Assembly (NCBI GenBank): GCA_002315565.1
Contig: DCHD01000002.1
Coordinates: 37,740-101,739 of the forward strand
Reading direction: 5' to 3'
DNA length: 64,000 bases
From: Solobacterium sp. UBA1761
GTDB lineage: Bacteria > Bacillota_I > Bacilli_A > Erysipelotrichales > Erysipelotrichaceae
The notes beneath the pieces were generated by a model. It worked only from the letters and a program-made list of their open reading frames with translations. It did no database searches and was not told the DNA's origin. Below, piece by piece: positions 40,943-49,619 of this stretch. A program made the translations under genes and the position numbers. How positions within the stretch are numbered: position 1 is the first letter of the stretch; each line of letters starts with the position of its first letter.

Positions 40943-41895
40943 TTTCTGAAATTTTTGACTATGTAAAGTTCAAATCTGTCTTCAGGAGTTATCGAAGCGT
41001 CAGATTTGTTGAGACTGTCAATATCTGAAAGTCTGCTTAACAGATCAATTATCTGATATCTGCTCATACCTGCAAGATTGCTTACAGCTTTCTGTACACG
41101 GAATCTCTTGCATTTAAGAATATCGGCAATCTCGTCATAACTGTATTTTTTAGATAGATAATAATCTACCTGGTAAAGAAACCTAAGTTGTCCAGCAAGT
41201 ACTGCAATAATCATAAAAACCGATGTATTGGCCTTAAAAAGGCCTCTTAAAAGTGTTATAGATTTATTTAAATCCTTGGTTACAAGTGCATTTATCAGAT
41301 CGAATATGTCAGAATCAATTTCTCTTGTGGTCAAGGCATCAACACATTTTTCATCAATCTTATCAGGATAGTTCTTAAGGACGTCTAGTGAAGAAATAAG
41401 AGCAGTGGTTGAACCTGCAGCATTGTCAATAAGTCTTTCAACTGCCTCATTTGTAATATTCAGTTTGTAATCTTTAAGAAGTGACATTGCTTCATTTCTA
41501 AAATTGTTCTGATCAAGAGCGTTCAGAGTTATCTGCTGTGCATTTAGAATCAGGTGCTTATATATTTTAGAAGTCTTGGAGAAGTTTGAATTATAGGTGT
41601 AGATAATCAAGTCAGATGCATAGTTTGGGTTGTCAATATAATTTTCAAATGCTTCCACACTATCGTTTTCTTTATCTTCGCCTTTCTCTTTTTTAACAAG
41701 AAAACCTGGTTCATTTACAAGAACTTTGGTATTTTCCGCAAAAAGTGAGCTGGTATCACAGGCTTCAAGAAGCGCATTTACAGAAAAGTCGTTATCTGAA
41801 CCATTAAAGCGTACAACATTGTCGCAGCCTTTAATGAGTTCATGAATTTTACGGTCTATCAGAAAAGCTTCTGTTCCATCAATTACAATAATCAT
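40939..41895 (-). CDS. holA: DNA polymerase III subunit delta
   Basis: 318-residue clamp-loader delta subunit: low-conservation N-terminal AAA-like domain (VLVNEPGFL), LLKDYKLNITNEAVERLIDNAAG, and a C-terminal collar domain (RGLFKANTSVFMIIAVLAGQLRFLYQV). Commonly located downstream of comEA-comEC in Firmicutes, as here. Start ATG at 41895 lies 7 nt after a TATAAT inside the end of comEC, with AAAGG directly abutting the ATG. Confidence 0.88.
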   Translation of the reverse strand: MIIVIDGTEAFLIDRKIHELIKGCDNVVRFNGSDNDFSVNALLEACDTSSLFAENTKVLVNEPGFLVKKEKGEDKENDSVEAFENYIDNPNYASDLIIYTYNSNFSKTSKIYKHLILNAQQITLNALDQNNFRNEAMSLLKDYKLNITNEAVERLIDNAAGSTTALISSLDVLKNYPDKIDEKCVDALTTREIDSDIFDLINALVTKDLNKSITLLRGLFKANTSVFMIIAVLAGQLRFLYQVDYYLSKKYSYDEIADILKCKRFRVQKAVSNLAGMSRYQIIDLLSRLSDIDSLNKSDASITPEDRFELYIVKNFRK

Positions 41896-41898
41896 CCT

Positions 41899-43521
41899 TT
41901 AAATTATAACAAACCATTCACTGTTCGTTTTGACAATGCACAACCTGTAAAGAAATATAAACTCAATATTCCCTTCTTCTTTCGTGATTAATGTCTTTGA
42001 TATATAGTTTTCAAGTGTATTTAATGTTTTTTGAGATGGATGATTGTATTTACCATTTGTAGATATAACTGATATTTCAGGTAAAACTGTTGAAATAAAC
42101 AGATTACTGGAAGCAGTATCTGAACCATGGTGCGATACTTTTAAAATATCTGCACTATAACCATATTTTTCAATATATGAAAGTTCTGCATTTCTTGAAA
42201 TATCACCGGTAAAAAGAAAAGAAATTCCGTTTATATCCGTAAAATAAACAAACGAATTATCATTATCGTTATCATATTCCCCAAGATTAAGATATTTAAG
42301 AATAATATCTCCTGAACAAATGTCTTTACCATCAACTACGGTTTCTTTGATGCTGAAATCATTTTTAAGGTTATTAATATTTCCTGAATGGTCTTCATCT
42401 TCATGTGTAACAACAAGATAATCTATATTCCTTATTGATTTCCCTTTAAGATATTTTTCAAGTTTGTAGTATGAATACTTTGATCCGGTATCGATTAAAG
42501 TTACATTTCTGTTAAAAGAATCTCTGATCAGTATCGAATCACCCTGTCCAACATCAATAAAACTTACGGATGTATAAGGAACATTCAGATTAAAAATCAG
42601 ATATAAAGAAACAAGTGTTATCTGTATGTAACTGTTTCTTATTTTAAACACATAAATAAAACAGATTATGAAAATAAGTGATATAACATTCAGACTGCCA
42701 TTAATCTTGATTGTTAATGAATTGTTGATGAATGAATAAAGTTCTATAAGTCTCAGATAAACATTTTCTAAAGATGGAATTAAAAGAACAATTATTGAAC
42801 TGATATAAATAAATGCTCTAATCAAAATCAGATATTTGAAGAAAAACAGTGTAATCAGATCTGTATATCCAAAAAGAATCGATTCAACTATAAAAAGATA
42901 CATCTCAAAAGATATTTCCGATTTAAAAAGAAAGAACATCTTTATAAGCAATACTATAAAAAGTGATTTGTCATGTATAATATCAGGACCGATTATAAGA
43001 ATCATAAAAATCGAAATTATATTTCTGTTTCTTGTGTCATTTATGAATCTTTTCAATAGACTATCAGATAAAAATATCAGATACTTGCGGTTGAATCCAA
43101 ACATCAATGAAAAAATCACTAACAAAATAAAACCGTATATTGTTTTCTTTCTGCCAACCGTTTTTACAAGATAATATGAAGTAAGTCCATATGAAAGATT
43201 ATAAATATTGGAATAATCATATTCATTAAAAAGAATTGTTTTAAGAATATTTTGAGTCTCATCTTTATATGCAAGTATCCTGTTTTTTAAAAATGCTGTT
43301 ACAGGATTGATAATATCCAAACTTAAAAACAGTTCTGTATTCTGCAATTTATATGACAAATAAAGGATTGATATTGCTGATAAATAAACAACGGTTTCTT
43401 TATAGTTGAAAACAGTAAGAACTGTTATTGAACCGATTAATGTCCATATATTATTGAAAACAGTGCTTATTACCAGTAAAAGAATAATTCTAAATAGTGA
43501 GATACTGTTTAATCTTTTCAA
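41899..43521 (-). CDS. comEC: ComEC/Rec2 DNA-uptake channel, short form
   Basis: 540 residues, against about 700-800 in B. subtilis. About 300 residues with many hydrophobic segments (competence domain) are followed by a metallo-beta-lactamase-like domain: FIDVGQGDSILI, VTHEDEDHSGN, FTGDISRNAE and KVSHHGSDTASS. The usual N-terminal OB-like DUF4131 region is missing. ComEC carries single-stranded DNA across the membrane. The sequence is noticeably richer in A/T and Ile/Phe/Tyr codons than its neighbours. It overlaps comEA by 32 bp. Confidence 0.88.
   Translation of the reverse strand: MKRLNSISLFRIILLLVISTVFNNIWTLIGSITVLTVFNYKETVVYLSAISILYLSYKLQNTELFLSLDIINPVTAFLKNRILAYKDETQNILKTILFNEYDYSNIYNLSYGLTSYYLVKTVGRKKTIYGFILLVIFSLMFGFNRKYLIFLSDSLLKRFINDTRNRNIISIFMILIIGPDIIHDKSLFIVLLIKMFFLFKSEISFEMYLFIVESILFGYTDLITLFFFKYLILIRAFIYISSIIVLLIPSLENVYLRLIELYSFINNSLTIKINGSLNVISLIFIICFIYVFKIRNSYIQITLVSLYLIFNLNVPYTSVSFIDVGQGDSILIRDSFNRNVTLIDTGSKYSYYKLEKYLKGKSIRNIDYLVVTHEDEDHSGNINNLKNDFSIKETVVDGKDICSGDIILKYLNLGEYDNDNDNSFVYFTDINGISFLFTGDISRNAELSYIEKYGYSADILKVSHHGSDTASSNLFISTVLPEISVISTNGKYNHPSQKTLNTLENYISKTLITKEEGNIEFIFLYRLCIVKTNSEWFVII
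41903..41908 (-). promoter_or_regulatory. -10 box of holA inside comEC, leaderless spacing
   Basis: TGTTATAAT on the - strand (TG-n-TATAAT), 7 nt from the -10 to the ATG. It would allow holA expression independent of the competence genes. Confidence 0.6.
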
Positions 43522-43960
43522 AACGTTTATCTCCTATTCCGTTTATATTCTTTATTTCTTCTATTGAATGGAATGAATGCTCTTTACGGTATTCAATGAT
43601 TCTGTTTGCAGTAACTTCGCCTATTCCCGGAAGTAGCATAAGTTCATTCAAAGTTGCTGAATTGAGTGAAATCTTAAGTTCGTTTACTGTTTTTTTCGGT
43701 ATGACGATGATTTCGCGGTTATACAGAGTTTCTGACAAAGAAAAAAAACTGATATCCGCATCATCTTTTAGTTCAATATGTTTTAACAAATCGTCAAAAC
43801 AACTTCCTAATGGAAGTTCAATTACACATTCGTTTTCTACTTCCCCTTTTACTTCAACTGTTACTATTCTTGGTTTTGAAATATTAAGAGTTTCAAAAGG
43901 CAGTAAAGACAATATCAGATACAAAATAAAAACTATGAGCAACAATACTTTTCTGTACAT
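43490..43960 (-). CDS. comEA: ComEA-like DNA-binding protein
   Basis: 156 residues: one N-terminal membrane segment (about 5-24), an SLBB-like domain (VTVEVKGEVENECVIELPLG) and a C-terminal helix-hairpin-helix pair (SLNSATLNELMLLPGIGEVTANRIIEYRKEH, IKNINGIGDKRFEKIKQYL). Binds incoming double-stranded DNA on the cell surface for ComEC. Precedes comEC with a 32-bp overlap. Confidence 0.93.
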   Translation of the reverse strand: MYRKVLLLIVFILYLILSLLPFETLNISKPRIVTVEVKGEVENECVIELPLGSCFDDLLKHIELKDDADISFFSLSETLYNREIIVIPKKTVNELKISLNSATLNELMLLPGIGEVTANRIIEYRKEHSFHSIEEIKNINGIGDKRFEKIKQYLTI

Positions 43961-44000
43961 AACTCATAGTTTTACTTAAAATGTGAAATTCCTTCTTGAA

Positions 44001-44465
44001 TTAAGAAATTTTTATAATTTTTACATCGTATGGTTTATCAACATCAACAGTAACTACTGTGCCAACCTTCTTGTTCATGATAGCTTCAGCAAGTGGAGTT
44101 ACGTTTGAAAGCTTGCCATTTAGCGGATCAGCTTCTACTGTACCAACGATTGTATATTCGATTTTCATGCCTGTATCAAGTTCTTCAAGTTCAACTGTAG
44201 AACCTAATTTAACAAGTTTAGCACCTTTGCTTCCTTCAATGATTTCAGCATTTCTGATCATGTTTTCAATCTCTTTGATACGAGATTCTACCTGAGCCTG
44301 ATGATCTCTTGCTGCATCGTAGTCAGCATTTTCTGATAAGTCGCCCTGTGCACGAGCTGCTTTCAGTTCTTCAATAACTTCGTTTCTAGTCTGATGGACT
44401 AATGTTTCATATTCGTCCTGTAATTCTTTTAAGCCTTCGGCTGTGACATAAAATTTTTCATCCAT
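44001..44465 (-). CDS. greA: transcription elongation factor GreA
   Basis: 154 residues: N-terminal coiled coil (GLKELQDEYETLVHQTRNEVIEELKAARAQGDLSENADYDAARDHQ) carrying the acidic tip, and a C-terminal FKBP-like domain. Rescues backtracked RNA polymerase by transcript cleavage. An extended -10 (TGTTATAAT) lies 18 nt upstream and a GGGG Shine-Dalgarno follows it, so greA can be transcribed apart from udk. Confidence 0.96.
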   Translation of the reverse strand: MDEKFYVTAEGLKELQDEYETLVHQTRNEVIEELKAARAQGDLSENADYDAARDHQAQVESRIKEIENMIRNAEIIEGSKGAKLVKLGSTVELEELDTGMKIEYTIVGTVEADPLNGKLSNVTPLAEAIMNKKVGTVVTVDVDKPYDVKIIKIS

Positions 44466-44497
44466 AATTAATTACCCCAAAAGATTATAACATCTTT

Positions 44498-45127
44498 TTA
44501 ATTTAACACGCTATTGATTTTGGTCTTCAGAAGATCAATCGCAACAACGTTAGTTTTTCCTTCCGGAATGATGATGTGAGCATATACTTTGCTCGGTTCG
44601 CAGAACTGATCATGCATTGGTTTAACAGTAGTAAGATATTGATCCATTACTGATTCCATTGATCTTGCACGTTCAGTTGTATCACGTTTAAGTCTTCTGA
44701 TGAATCTGATATCGGCATCAGTGTCAACAAATACTTTGATATCAAGCATATCTCTCATCATCTGATTCTGCAGTACAAACAGGCCTTCTACAATAATTAC
44801 ATCAGCTGGATTGACGATTTCTGTCTTGTCTGAACGGTTATGAATTGTGTAATCATAAGTAGGTTTTTCAATTGATTTGCCATTAATCAGATCGTTCAGT
44901 TGTGCATAGAGCAGTTCGTAGTCAAACGCAAACGGATGGTCATAGTTAGTCTTAGCTCTTTGCTCATAAGTTGTGTTTGGCTGTTCTTTATAATAGTCAT
45001 CTTCTCTGATGATTATTACAGAATTTGTATCTTTGAATTCATCAACCAGTATCTGTGCAATTGATGTTTTACCACTTGCACTTCCGCCAGCAATTCCAAT
45101 CAGAATAGGCTTTTTGTCTATACTCAT
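44498..45127 (-). CDS. udk: uridine kinase
   Basis: 209 residues with P-loop GIAGGSASGKTSI, REDDYYKEQPNTTYE, NYDHPFAFDY and IIVEGLFVLQ. Phosphorylates uridine and cytidine for salvage. Follows mltG by 15 bp with a GGGGAC Shine-Dalgarno. The mltG-udk-greA order resembles the yrrL-udk-greA region of B. subtilis. Confidence 0.95.
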   Translation of the reverse strand: MSIDKKPILIGIAGGSASGKTSIAQILVDEFKDTNSVIIIREDDYYKEQPNTTYEQRAKTNYDHPFAFDYELLYAQLNDLINGKSIEKPTYDYTIHNRSDKTEIVNPADVIIVEGLFVLQNQMMRDMLDIKVFVDTDADIRFIRRLKRDTTERARSMESVMDQYLTTVKPMHDQFCEPSKVYAHIIIPEGKTNVVAIDLLKTKINSVLN

Positions 45128-45142
45128 ATTTATAGTCCCCGC

Positions 45143-46198
45143 TTAGTTATATGTAGCCTGGTGTTCAGCGTAAGTATTTGTATAGTGGATACCTGAAGCA
45201 TCTGCAAAGAAGAAGCAGTAGCTGTTTGTATCAGGTGTTAAAACCGCATGTATTGCATCTTCACCAGGAGCACAGATTGGTCCAGGCATCAGACCTGCGT
45301 GGTAATAAGTGTTGTATGGGTCATTCTTGCTTGACTCATTTGTTGAAGTAAGTTCACAGGCAACAGACAGTTCAATATCAGCAGCATAACATACCGTAAC
45401 TGATGACTGAAGATACTTATCACCGGTCTGTGAATTACATTTGCCAGAAAGACGGTTCATGAATACTCCAGCTACCATCTGCATGTCTTCATATGAATTT
45501 GCTTCCCACTGAACAACTGATGCAAGAGTAAATATTTCGTGTGGTGAAAGTGATGAACCACTGACTAAATCTGAATACTTATCGTAAATCTGCTGTGTTC
45601 TGTCAAGGAACTTTCTGGTAACCTGATCAGCTGTAGTCATTGTAAGGAATTCATATGTATCAGGGAACAGATAACCTTCAAGTTTATATCTGATATTTAC
45701 ACCTGCAGCATCACCTGTCAGGAATGAATAATCCTTGATATAGTCCTGAAGCACTGTTGCATCATTCCAGTAAAGAAGAAGTGAAGCAGCATCAACATTG
45801 GTTACTTCAGCAATCTGATTGGCAATATCTTTTAATGTTGAACCTTCAATAACAGTAACCATAACAGTTTCCTGGAAGATATTGTCTTCATTTGACATGT
45901 GTTCAATAAGTTCAGTAGCAGACATATTGTCATTGATTACATATGTGCCGGCTTTGAAACTGTCATCAGAAAGAAAACGCATATAGAAATAAGCAACATC
46001 GACATTTCTTAATATTTTTTCTCTTTTCAGTGCATTTAGTACACCTTTTGCACTTGAACCTTTGTCAATTGTAAAAACTACATCTTCTTTTACTTTGTTT
46101 ACTGCTCTTAACTGCAGTACTTCATAGCCTACAAAACCACCTACAACTATGAAACATAAAAGAAAGAATGCAAGAACACCTTTAAGGAATGACTTCAT
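45143..46198 (-). CDS. mltG: endolytic transglycosylase MltG
   Basis: 351 residues: one N-terminal membrane helix (about 6-28), a LysM-like region (FTIDKGSSAKGVLNALKREKIL), and the YceG catalytic domain with LASVVQWEANSYEDMQMVAGVFMNRL (catalytic Glu), HAGLMPGPICAPGEDAIHAVL and YCFFFADASGIHYTNTYAEH. Cleaves nascent glycan strands to set their length. The start codon overlaps the DUF1292 gene by 1 bp. Confidence 0.94.
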   Translation of the reverse strand: MKSFLKGVLAFFLLCFIVVGGFVGYEVLQLRAVNKVKEDVVFTIDKGSSAKGVLNALKREKILRNVDVAYFYMRFLSDDSFKAGTYVINDNMSATELIEHMSNEDNIFQETVMVTVIEGSTLKDIANQIAEVTNVDAASLLLYWNDATVLQDYIKDYSFLTGDAAGVNIRYKLEGYLFPDTYEFLTMTTADQVTRKFLDRTQQIYDKYSDLVSGSSLSPHEIFTLASVVQWEANSYEDMQMVAGVFMNRLSGKCNSQTGDKYLQSSVTVCYAADIELSVACELTSTNESSKNDPYNTYYHAGLMPGPICAPGEDAIHAVLTPDTNSYCFFFADASGIHYTNTYAEHQATYN

Positions 46199-46440
46199 TA
46201 GGCTTCTTCCTCCTCGCCGTTGTCAAATGCACTTACAACTTCATTTACCATATCCATTTCTTCTTCAGTTTCGATTTCCATAAGGTTACCCTCTTCATCG
46301 TATCTGAAGGCATAGATTTCATCTTCATTGTCTTTCATGTAACATACTACGTATTTGTTTTCATCGGAATCAAAAGTAAGCAGAATCTGCATTTCTACTT
46401 CTTTACCGTTTTCATCCTGAATAAAAATTGTGTTGTCCAT
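46198..46440 (-). CDS. DUF1292 protein (YrzB type)
   Basis: 80 residues, very acidic: NTIFIQDENGKEVEMQILLTFDSDENKYVVCYM, EDEIYAFRYDEEGNLMEIETEEEMDMV. Matches the DUF1292/YrzB family, which always sits in the ireB-ruvX-yrzB-mltG neighbourhood; function unknown. It overlaps mltG by one base, so the genes are coupled. Confidence 0.9.
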   Translation of the reverse strand: MDNTIFIQDENGKEVEMQILLTFDSDENKYVVCYMKDNEDEIYAFRYDEEGNLMEIETEEEMDMVNEVVSAFDNGEEEEA

Positions 46441-46450
46441 AGTTATCTAC

Positions 46451-46705
46451 CTATTTGCTTTCTAAGTAAAAACGTACCAGTTCTTCGATGATTTCATAGG
46501 ATTCAACCTGCTGAATCAGATTTCTGGCATCTTTATAACTTGAGATGTATGCAGGATCACCTGAAATAAGATAACCACTGATCTGATTGATTGAGTTATA
46601 TCCTCTTTCATTCAAGGCATCAGATACAGCAAAAAGCAGCTGTTTCATACTCTCGCGTTTGATCTCTTCGTTTGTGAATAGCATCGTCTTTGAATTGTGG
46701 TCCAT
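46451..46705 (-). CDS. ireB: IreB family regulatory phosphoprotein (DUF965)
   Basis: 84 residues: an N-terminal NSKTMLF segment whose Thr is the type of site phosphorylated by the IreK/PrkC kinase in enterococci, then ALNERGYNSINQISGYLISGDPAYISSYKDARNLIQQVESYEIIEELVRFYL. Regulates cephalosporin tolerance in Enterococcus. Own -10 TATAAT (46728-46733) and Shine-Dalgarno AGGAGG are visible. ruvX, normally the next gene, is missing. Confidence 0.93.
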   Translation of the reverse strand: MDHNSKTMLFTNEEIKRESMKQLLFAVSDALNERGYNSINQISGYLISGDPAYISSYKDARNLIQQVESYEIIEELVRFYLESK

Positions 46706-46737
46706 AACATATCCCTCCTAATTTAATATTATATATT

Positions 46738-46757
46738 AAAAGCCACTATAAGTGGCT
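46738..46757 (-). terminator. terminator of alaS
   Basis: AGCCACT / AGTGGCT, 7-bp stem, 3-nt loop, followed by TTTAATAT on the - strand. Confidence 0.75.
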
Positions 46758-46762
46758 ATTAA

Positions 46763-49378
46763 TTACTGCAGAGTTTTGTTGATTAAAGCAGTCAGTTCAT
46801 TCATATCGGTAGCGATATCGCCACCGCCCTGAGCCATATCAGGTTTTCCGCCGCCTTTACCATTGGCGAATCTGGATACTTCCATGATGATGTCTCCAGC
46901 TTTCTTGCCGGCTGCGATGGCTTTTTCGCCACATCCGCAGGCAAACTGAAGTTTATCACTTGACCTGTTGATGACAAATACAATACCGCCATCCAGTTTG
47001 TTTCTGATAGAACCGGCATAGTCTCTTAACTGATCCTGATAGTTATCAAGGGTAATTACAAGATATTTATAAGAACCGTTGTCTTTTGCATTGTTAAGAA
47101 TTGAATCTGCTTCAGAATTCATCAGTTTTTCTTTGAGTTTCTTGATTTCCTGATTCAGAGCACTGTTTTCTTCCTTTACAGCGATGATACGGTCATAAAT
47201 CATGTCAATATTCTTTAATCCAAGAACGTCTTTGTATGAGTTCAGCTTAGCTTCATATTCTTTGAATGCTTCATAAGCTTTCTGTTTTGTTACTACTTCA
47301 ATTCTTCTGATACCTGAACCGACTGATTCTTCAGATACAATCTTGAACAGATTAAGATCAGATGTATTTGATGCATGTGTACCACCACAGAATTCTTTTG
47401 ATACATCACCCATTGAAACAACTCTTACTGTGTCACCATACTTTTCATCAAACAGTGCAACAGCACCAGTCTTCTTTGCATCGTCAATTGACAGTACTTC
47501 GGTTGTGATCGGATAAGAAGCCTGAATATAAGAGTTTACAAGTTTTTCAATCTTTTCAAGATCTTCACTTGAGATCTTTTCATAGTGGTTGAAGTCAAAT
47601 CTTGCATAGTCCTTGCATACATATGAACCAGCCTGAGCTATATGAGAGCCAAGTACTTCTTTTAATGCGCTCTGTAATAAGTGTAATGATGAATGGTTTG
47701 CACGTAGAAGTTTTCTGTTTTCTTCATTTATTTCAAGTGTAAATTCATCATTTTCTTTGATAGAACCACTGTTCACTTTTACATGGTGCAGATACTGTCC
47801 GTTAGGAGCTTTGTTTACATCGCTTACTTCGGCTTTTGTCTTTTCATTGAAGATTAAACCTGTATCAGCAATCTGACCGCCACTGGTTGCGTAGAATGGT
47901 GATAAATCAAATGTCACATCACCTTCTGTATCGATTTTATCTACCTTGTTTCCGTTGATGAATAAACCGGTTACTTTAGCATTTCCGTTTACTGATTCAT
48001 ATCCGGTGAATTTGAAATCAGCCTTGAAGTTAAGAAGATCATTTGACTGAGTGTGCATAGATTCTTCATCACTTCTGGCATTTCTTGCCATTTCTTTCTG
48101 ACGGTTCATGCACTCATTGAAACCTTCGATATCACACTTGATATTTCTTTCTTCAGCAGATTCGATAGTCATTTCTTTAGGGAATCCGTAAGTATCGTAC
48201 AGTTTGAAGATCACATCACCCTTTAAAACACCGTCTTTTACGTTATCAAGTTCGCTCTTTAACAGTTTTTCTCCGTTAGCAAGAGTCTGAATGAAAGATT
48301 CTTCTTCTTTCAGGATGAGTTTCTTGACGAATTCTTTCTTTTCCTGAAGGTATGGGTAGAAATCAATCATATTGTCAGCTACAACATCAACAAGTTCATA
48401 AAGGAATGGTTTTTCAATTCCGATATTTCTTGCATAACGCATTGCTCTTCTTAAAACACGTCTTAATACATAGCCTCTTCCTTCATTTGAGAAAGTAGCT
48501 CCATCAGCAAGCGCAAATACACAGGTTCTGATATGGTCAGCAATTACTCTGTATGCCATCTTAGAATCAGCATATTTGATGTTTGAATACTTCTCAGCTG
48601 CGTGAATAATTGGTAAGAACAGGTCAGTATCGAAGTTTGTTTCTCCGTCCTGTATCAGACATACCAGTCTTTCCAGGCCCATACCGGTATCGATATTCTT
48701 CTGAGGAAGTTCTTTATAGTCTTTTCTGTCTACACCTTCTTTGGCTTCATATTGTGAGAATACGTTATTCCACATTTCAATGTATCGGTCATTTTCCATT
48801 TCTTCAAAGAACAGTTTTTCGCCTATTCCTTCTGGGTCATATTTAGGACCTCTGTCGTAATAGATCTCAGAGTCAGGTCCGCATGGTCCTTCACCGATTT
48901 CCCAGAAGTTATCATATGACTTAAGAATATGTTTAGGATTTAGTCCGATTTCTTCAGTCCAGATTCTGTATGATTCTGTATCATCCGGATAGATAGTTAC
49001 ATAGATTCTTTCAGGATCAAAACCAATCCATTTAGGACTTGTCAGAAACTCCCATGACATCTTTAATGACTGCTCTTTAAAATAGTCGCCGATTGACCAG
49101 TTTCCAAGCATTTCAAAGAATGTGTGGTGTCTTGATGTCTTACCTACATTTTCAATATCGTTTGTTCTGATGCACTTCTGTGCATTGGCAATACGGTTGC
49201 ATTTAGGTGTCTCACGACCGTCAAGATACTTCTTTAACGCTGCTACACCTGAATTGATCCAAAGAAGTGTCGGATCATTAATAGGTACTAAAGATGCACC
49301 TGGTTCAATCATATGTTCCTTTTCTTTGAAGAATTCAAGGAACATTGCACGTACCTGATTACCTGTTAAGTTTTTCAT
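46763..49378 (-). CDS. alaS: alanyl-tRNA synthetase
   Basis: 871 residues: class II catalytic domain (MFLEFFKEKEHM..., SRHHTFFEMLGNWSIGDYF), tRNA-recognition region, editing domain with HSSLHLLQSAL and CGGTHASNTSD zinc ligands, and C-Ala domain ending with GGGKPDMAQGGG. Charges tRNA-Ala. ATG at 49378 is 5 nt after a strong Shine-Dalgarno (GAGGAGGA); an in-frame start at 49393 would lie upstream of it. Preceded by a T-box leader. Confidence 0.97.
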   Translation of the reverse strand: MKNLTGNQVRAMFLEFFKEKEHMIEPGASLVPINDPTLLWINSGVAALKKYLDGRETPKCNRIANAQKCIRTNDIENVGKTSRHHTFFEMLGNWSIGDYFKEQSLKMSWEFLTSPKWIGFDPERIYVTIYPDDTESYRIWTEEIGLNPKHILKSYDNFWEIGEGPCGPDSEIYYDRGPKYDPEGIGEKLFFEEMENDRYIEMWNNVFSQYEAKEGVDRKDYKELPQKNIDTGMGLERLVCLIQDGETNFDTDLFLPIIHAAEKYSNIKYADSKMAYRVIADHIRTCVFALADGATFSNEGRGYVLRRVLRRAMRYARNIGIEKPFLYELVDVVADNMIDFYPYLQEKKEFVKKLILKEEESFIQTLANGEKLLKSELDNVKDGVLKGDVIFKLYDTYGFPKEMTIESAEERNIKCDIEGFNECMNRQKEMARNARSDEESMHTQSNDLLNFKADFKFTGYESVNGNAKVTGLFINGNKVDKIDTEGDVTFDLSPFYATSGGQIADTGLIFNEKTKAEVSDVNKAPNGQYLHHVKVNSGSIKENDEFTLEINEENRKLLRANHSSLHLLQSALKEVLGSHIAQAGSYVCKDYARFDFNHYEKISSEDLEKIEKLVNSYIQASYPITTEVLSIDDAKKTGAVALFDEKYGDTVRVVSMGDVSKEFCGGTHASNTSDLNLFKIVSEESVGSGIRRIEVVTKQKAYEAFKEYEAKLNSYKDVLGLKNIDMIYDRIIAVKEENSALNQEIKKLKEKLMNSEADSILNNAKDNGSYKYLVITLDNYQDQLRDYAGSIRNKLDGGIVFVINRSSDKLQFACGCGEKAIAAGKKAGDIIMEVSRFANGKGGGKPDMAQGGGDIATDMNELTALINKTLQ

Positions 49379-49395
49379 TTTAATCCTCCTCAAAA

Positions 49396-49605
49396 ATAAA
49401 TAAAACGTCCTTATCTAAGGACGTTATAATTACGCGGTACCACCTTAGTTCTCATTTCTGAGCCCTTGAATCTTTAACGCAGATATACGCTGAGTATTAA
49501 TCAGATATACGAAGTAGCTTCATTCTGATATTTAATGCAGGTTTTCACCATCTCTGCTCTCTTTTGAATAAATACTTCAGAACTACTTATCTTCCTATCA
49601 ATTTA
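49396..49605 (-). promoter_or_regulatory. T-box riboswitch of alaS
   Basis: The - strand holds the T-box core GAACTAAGGTGGTACCGCG (49433-49451), a preceding AGAGAGC-type element, a GCT triplet (Ala) in GAAGCTACTTC of the stem I region, and a terminator AACGTCCTTA/TAAGGACGTT (49404-49425) with a T-rich tail. Uncharged tRNA-Ala would favour read-through. A TGTTATAAA -10 lies at the end of recD2. Confidence 0.93.
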
Positions 49606-49619
49606 TAACAAATCTCTTA

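Noticed and set aside
43497..43979. 160-codon frame opposite comEA
   Set aside because: Shadow of comEA; comEA has clear SLBB and helix-hairpin-helix motifs.
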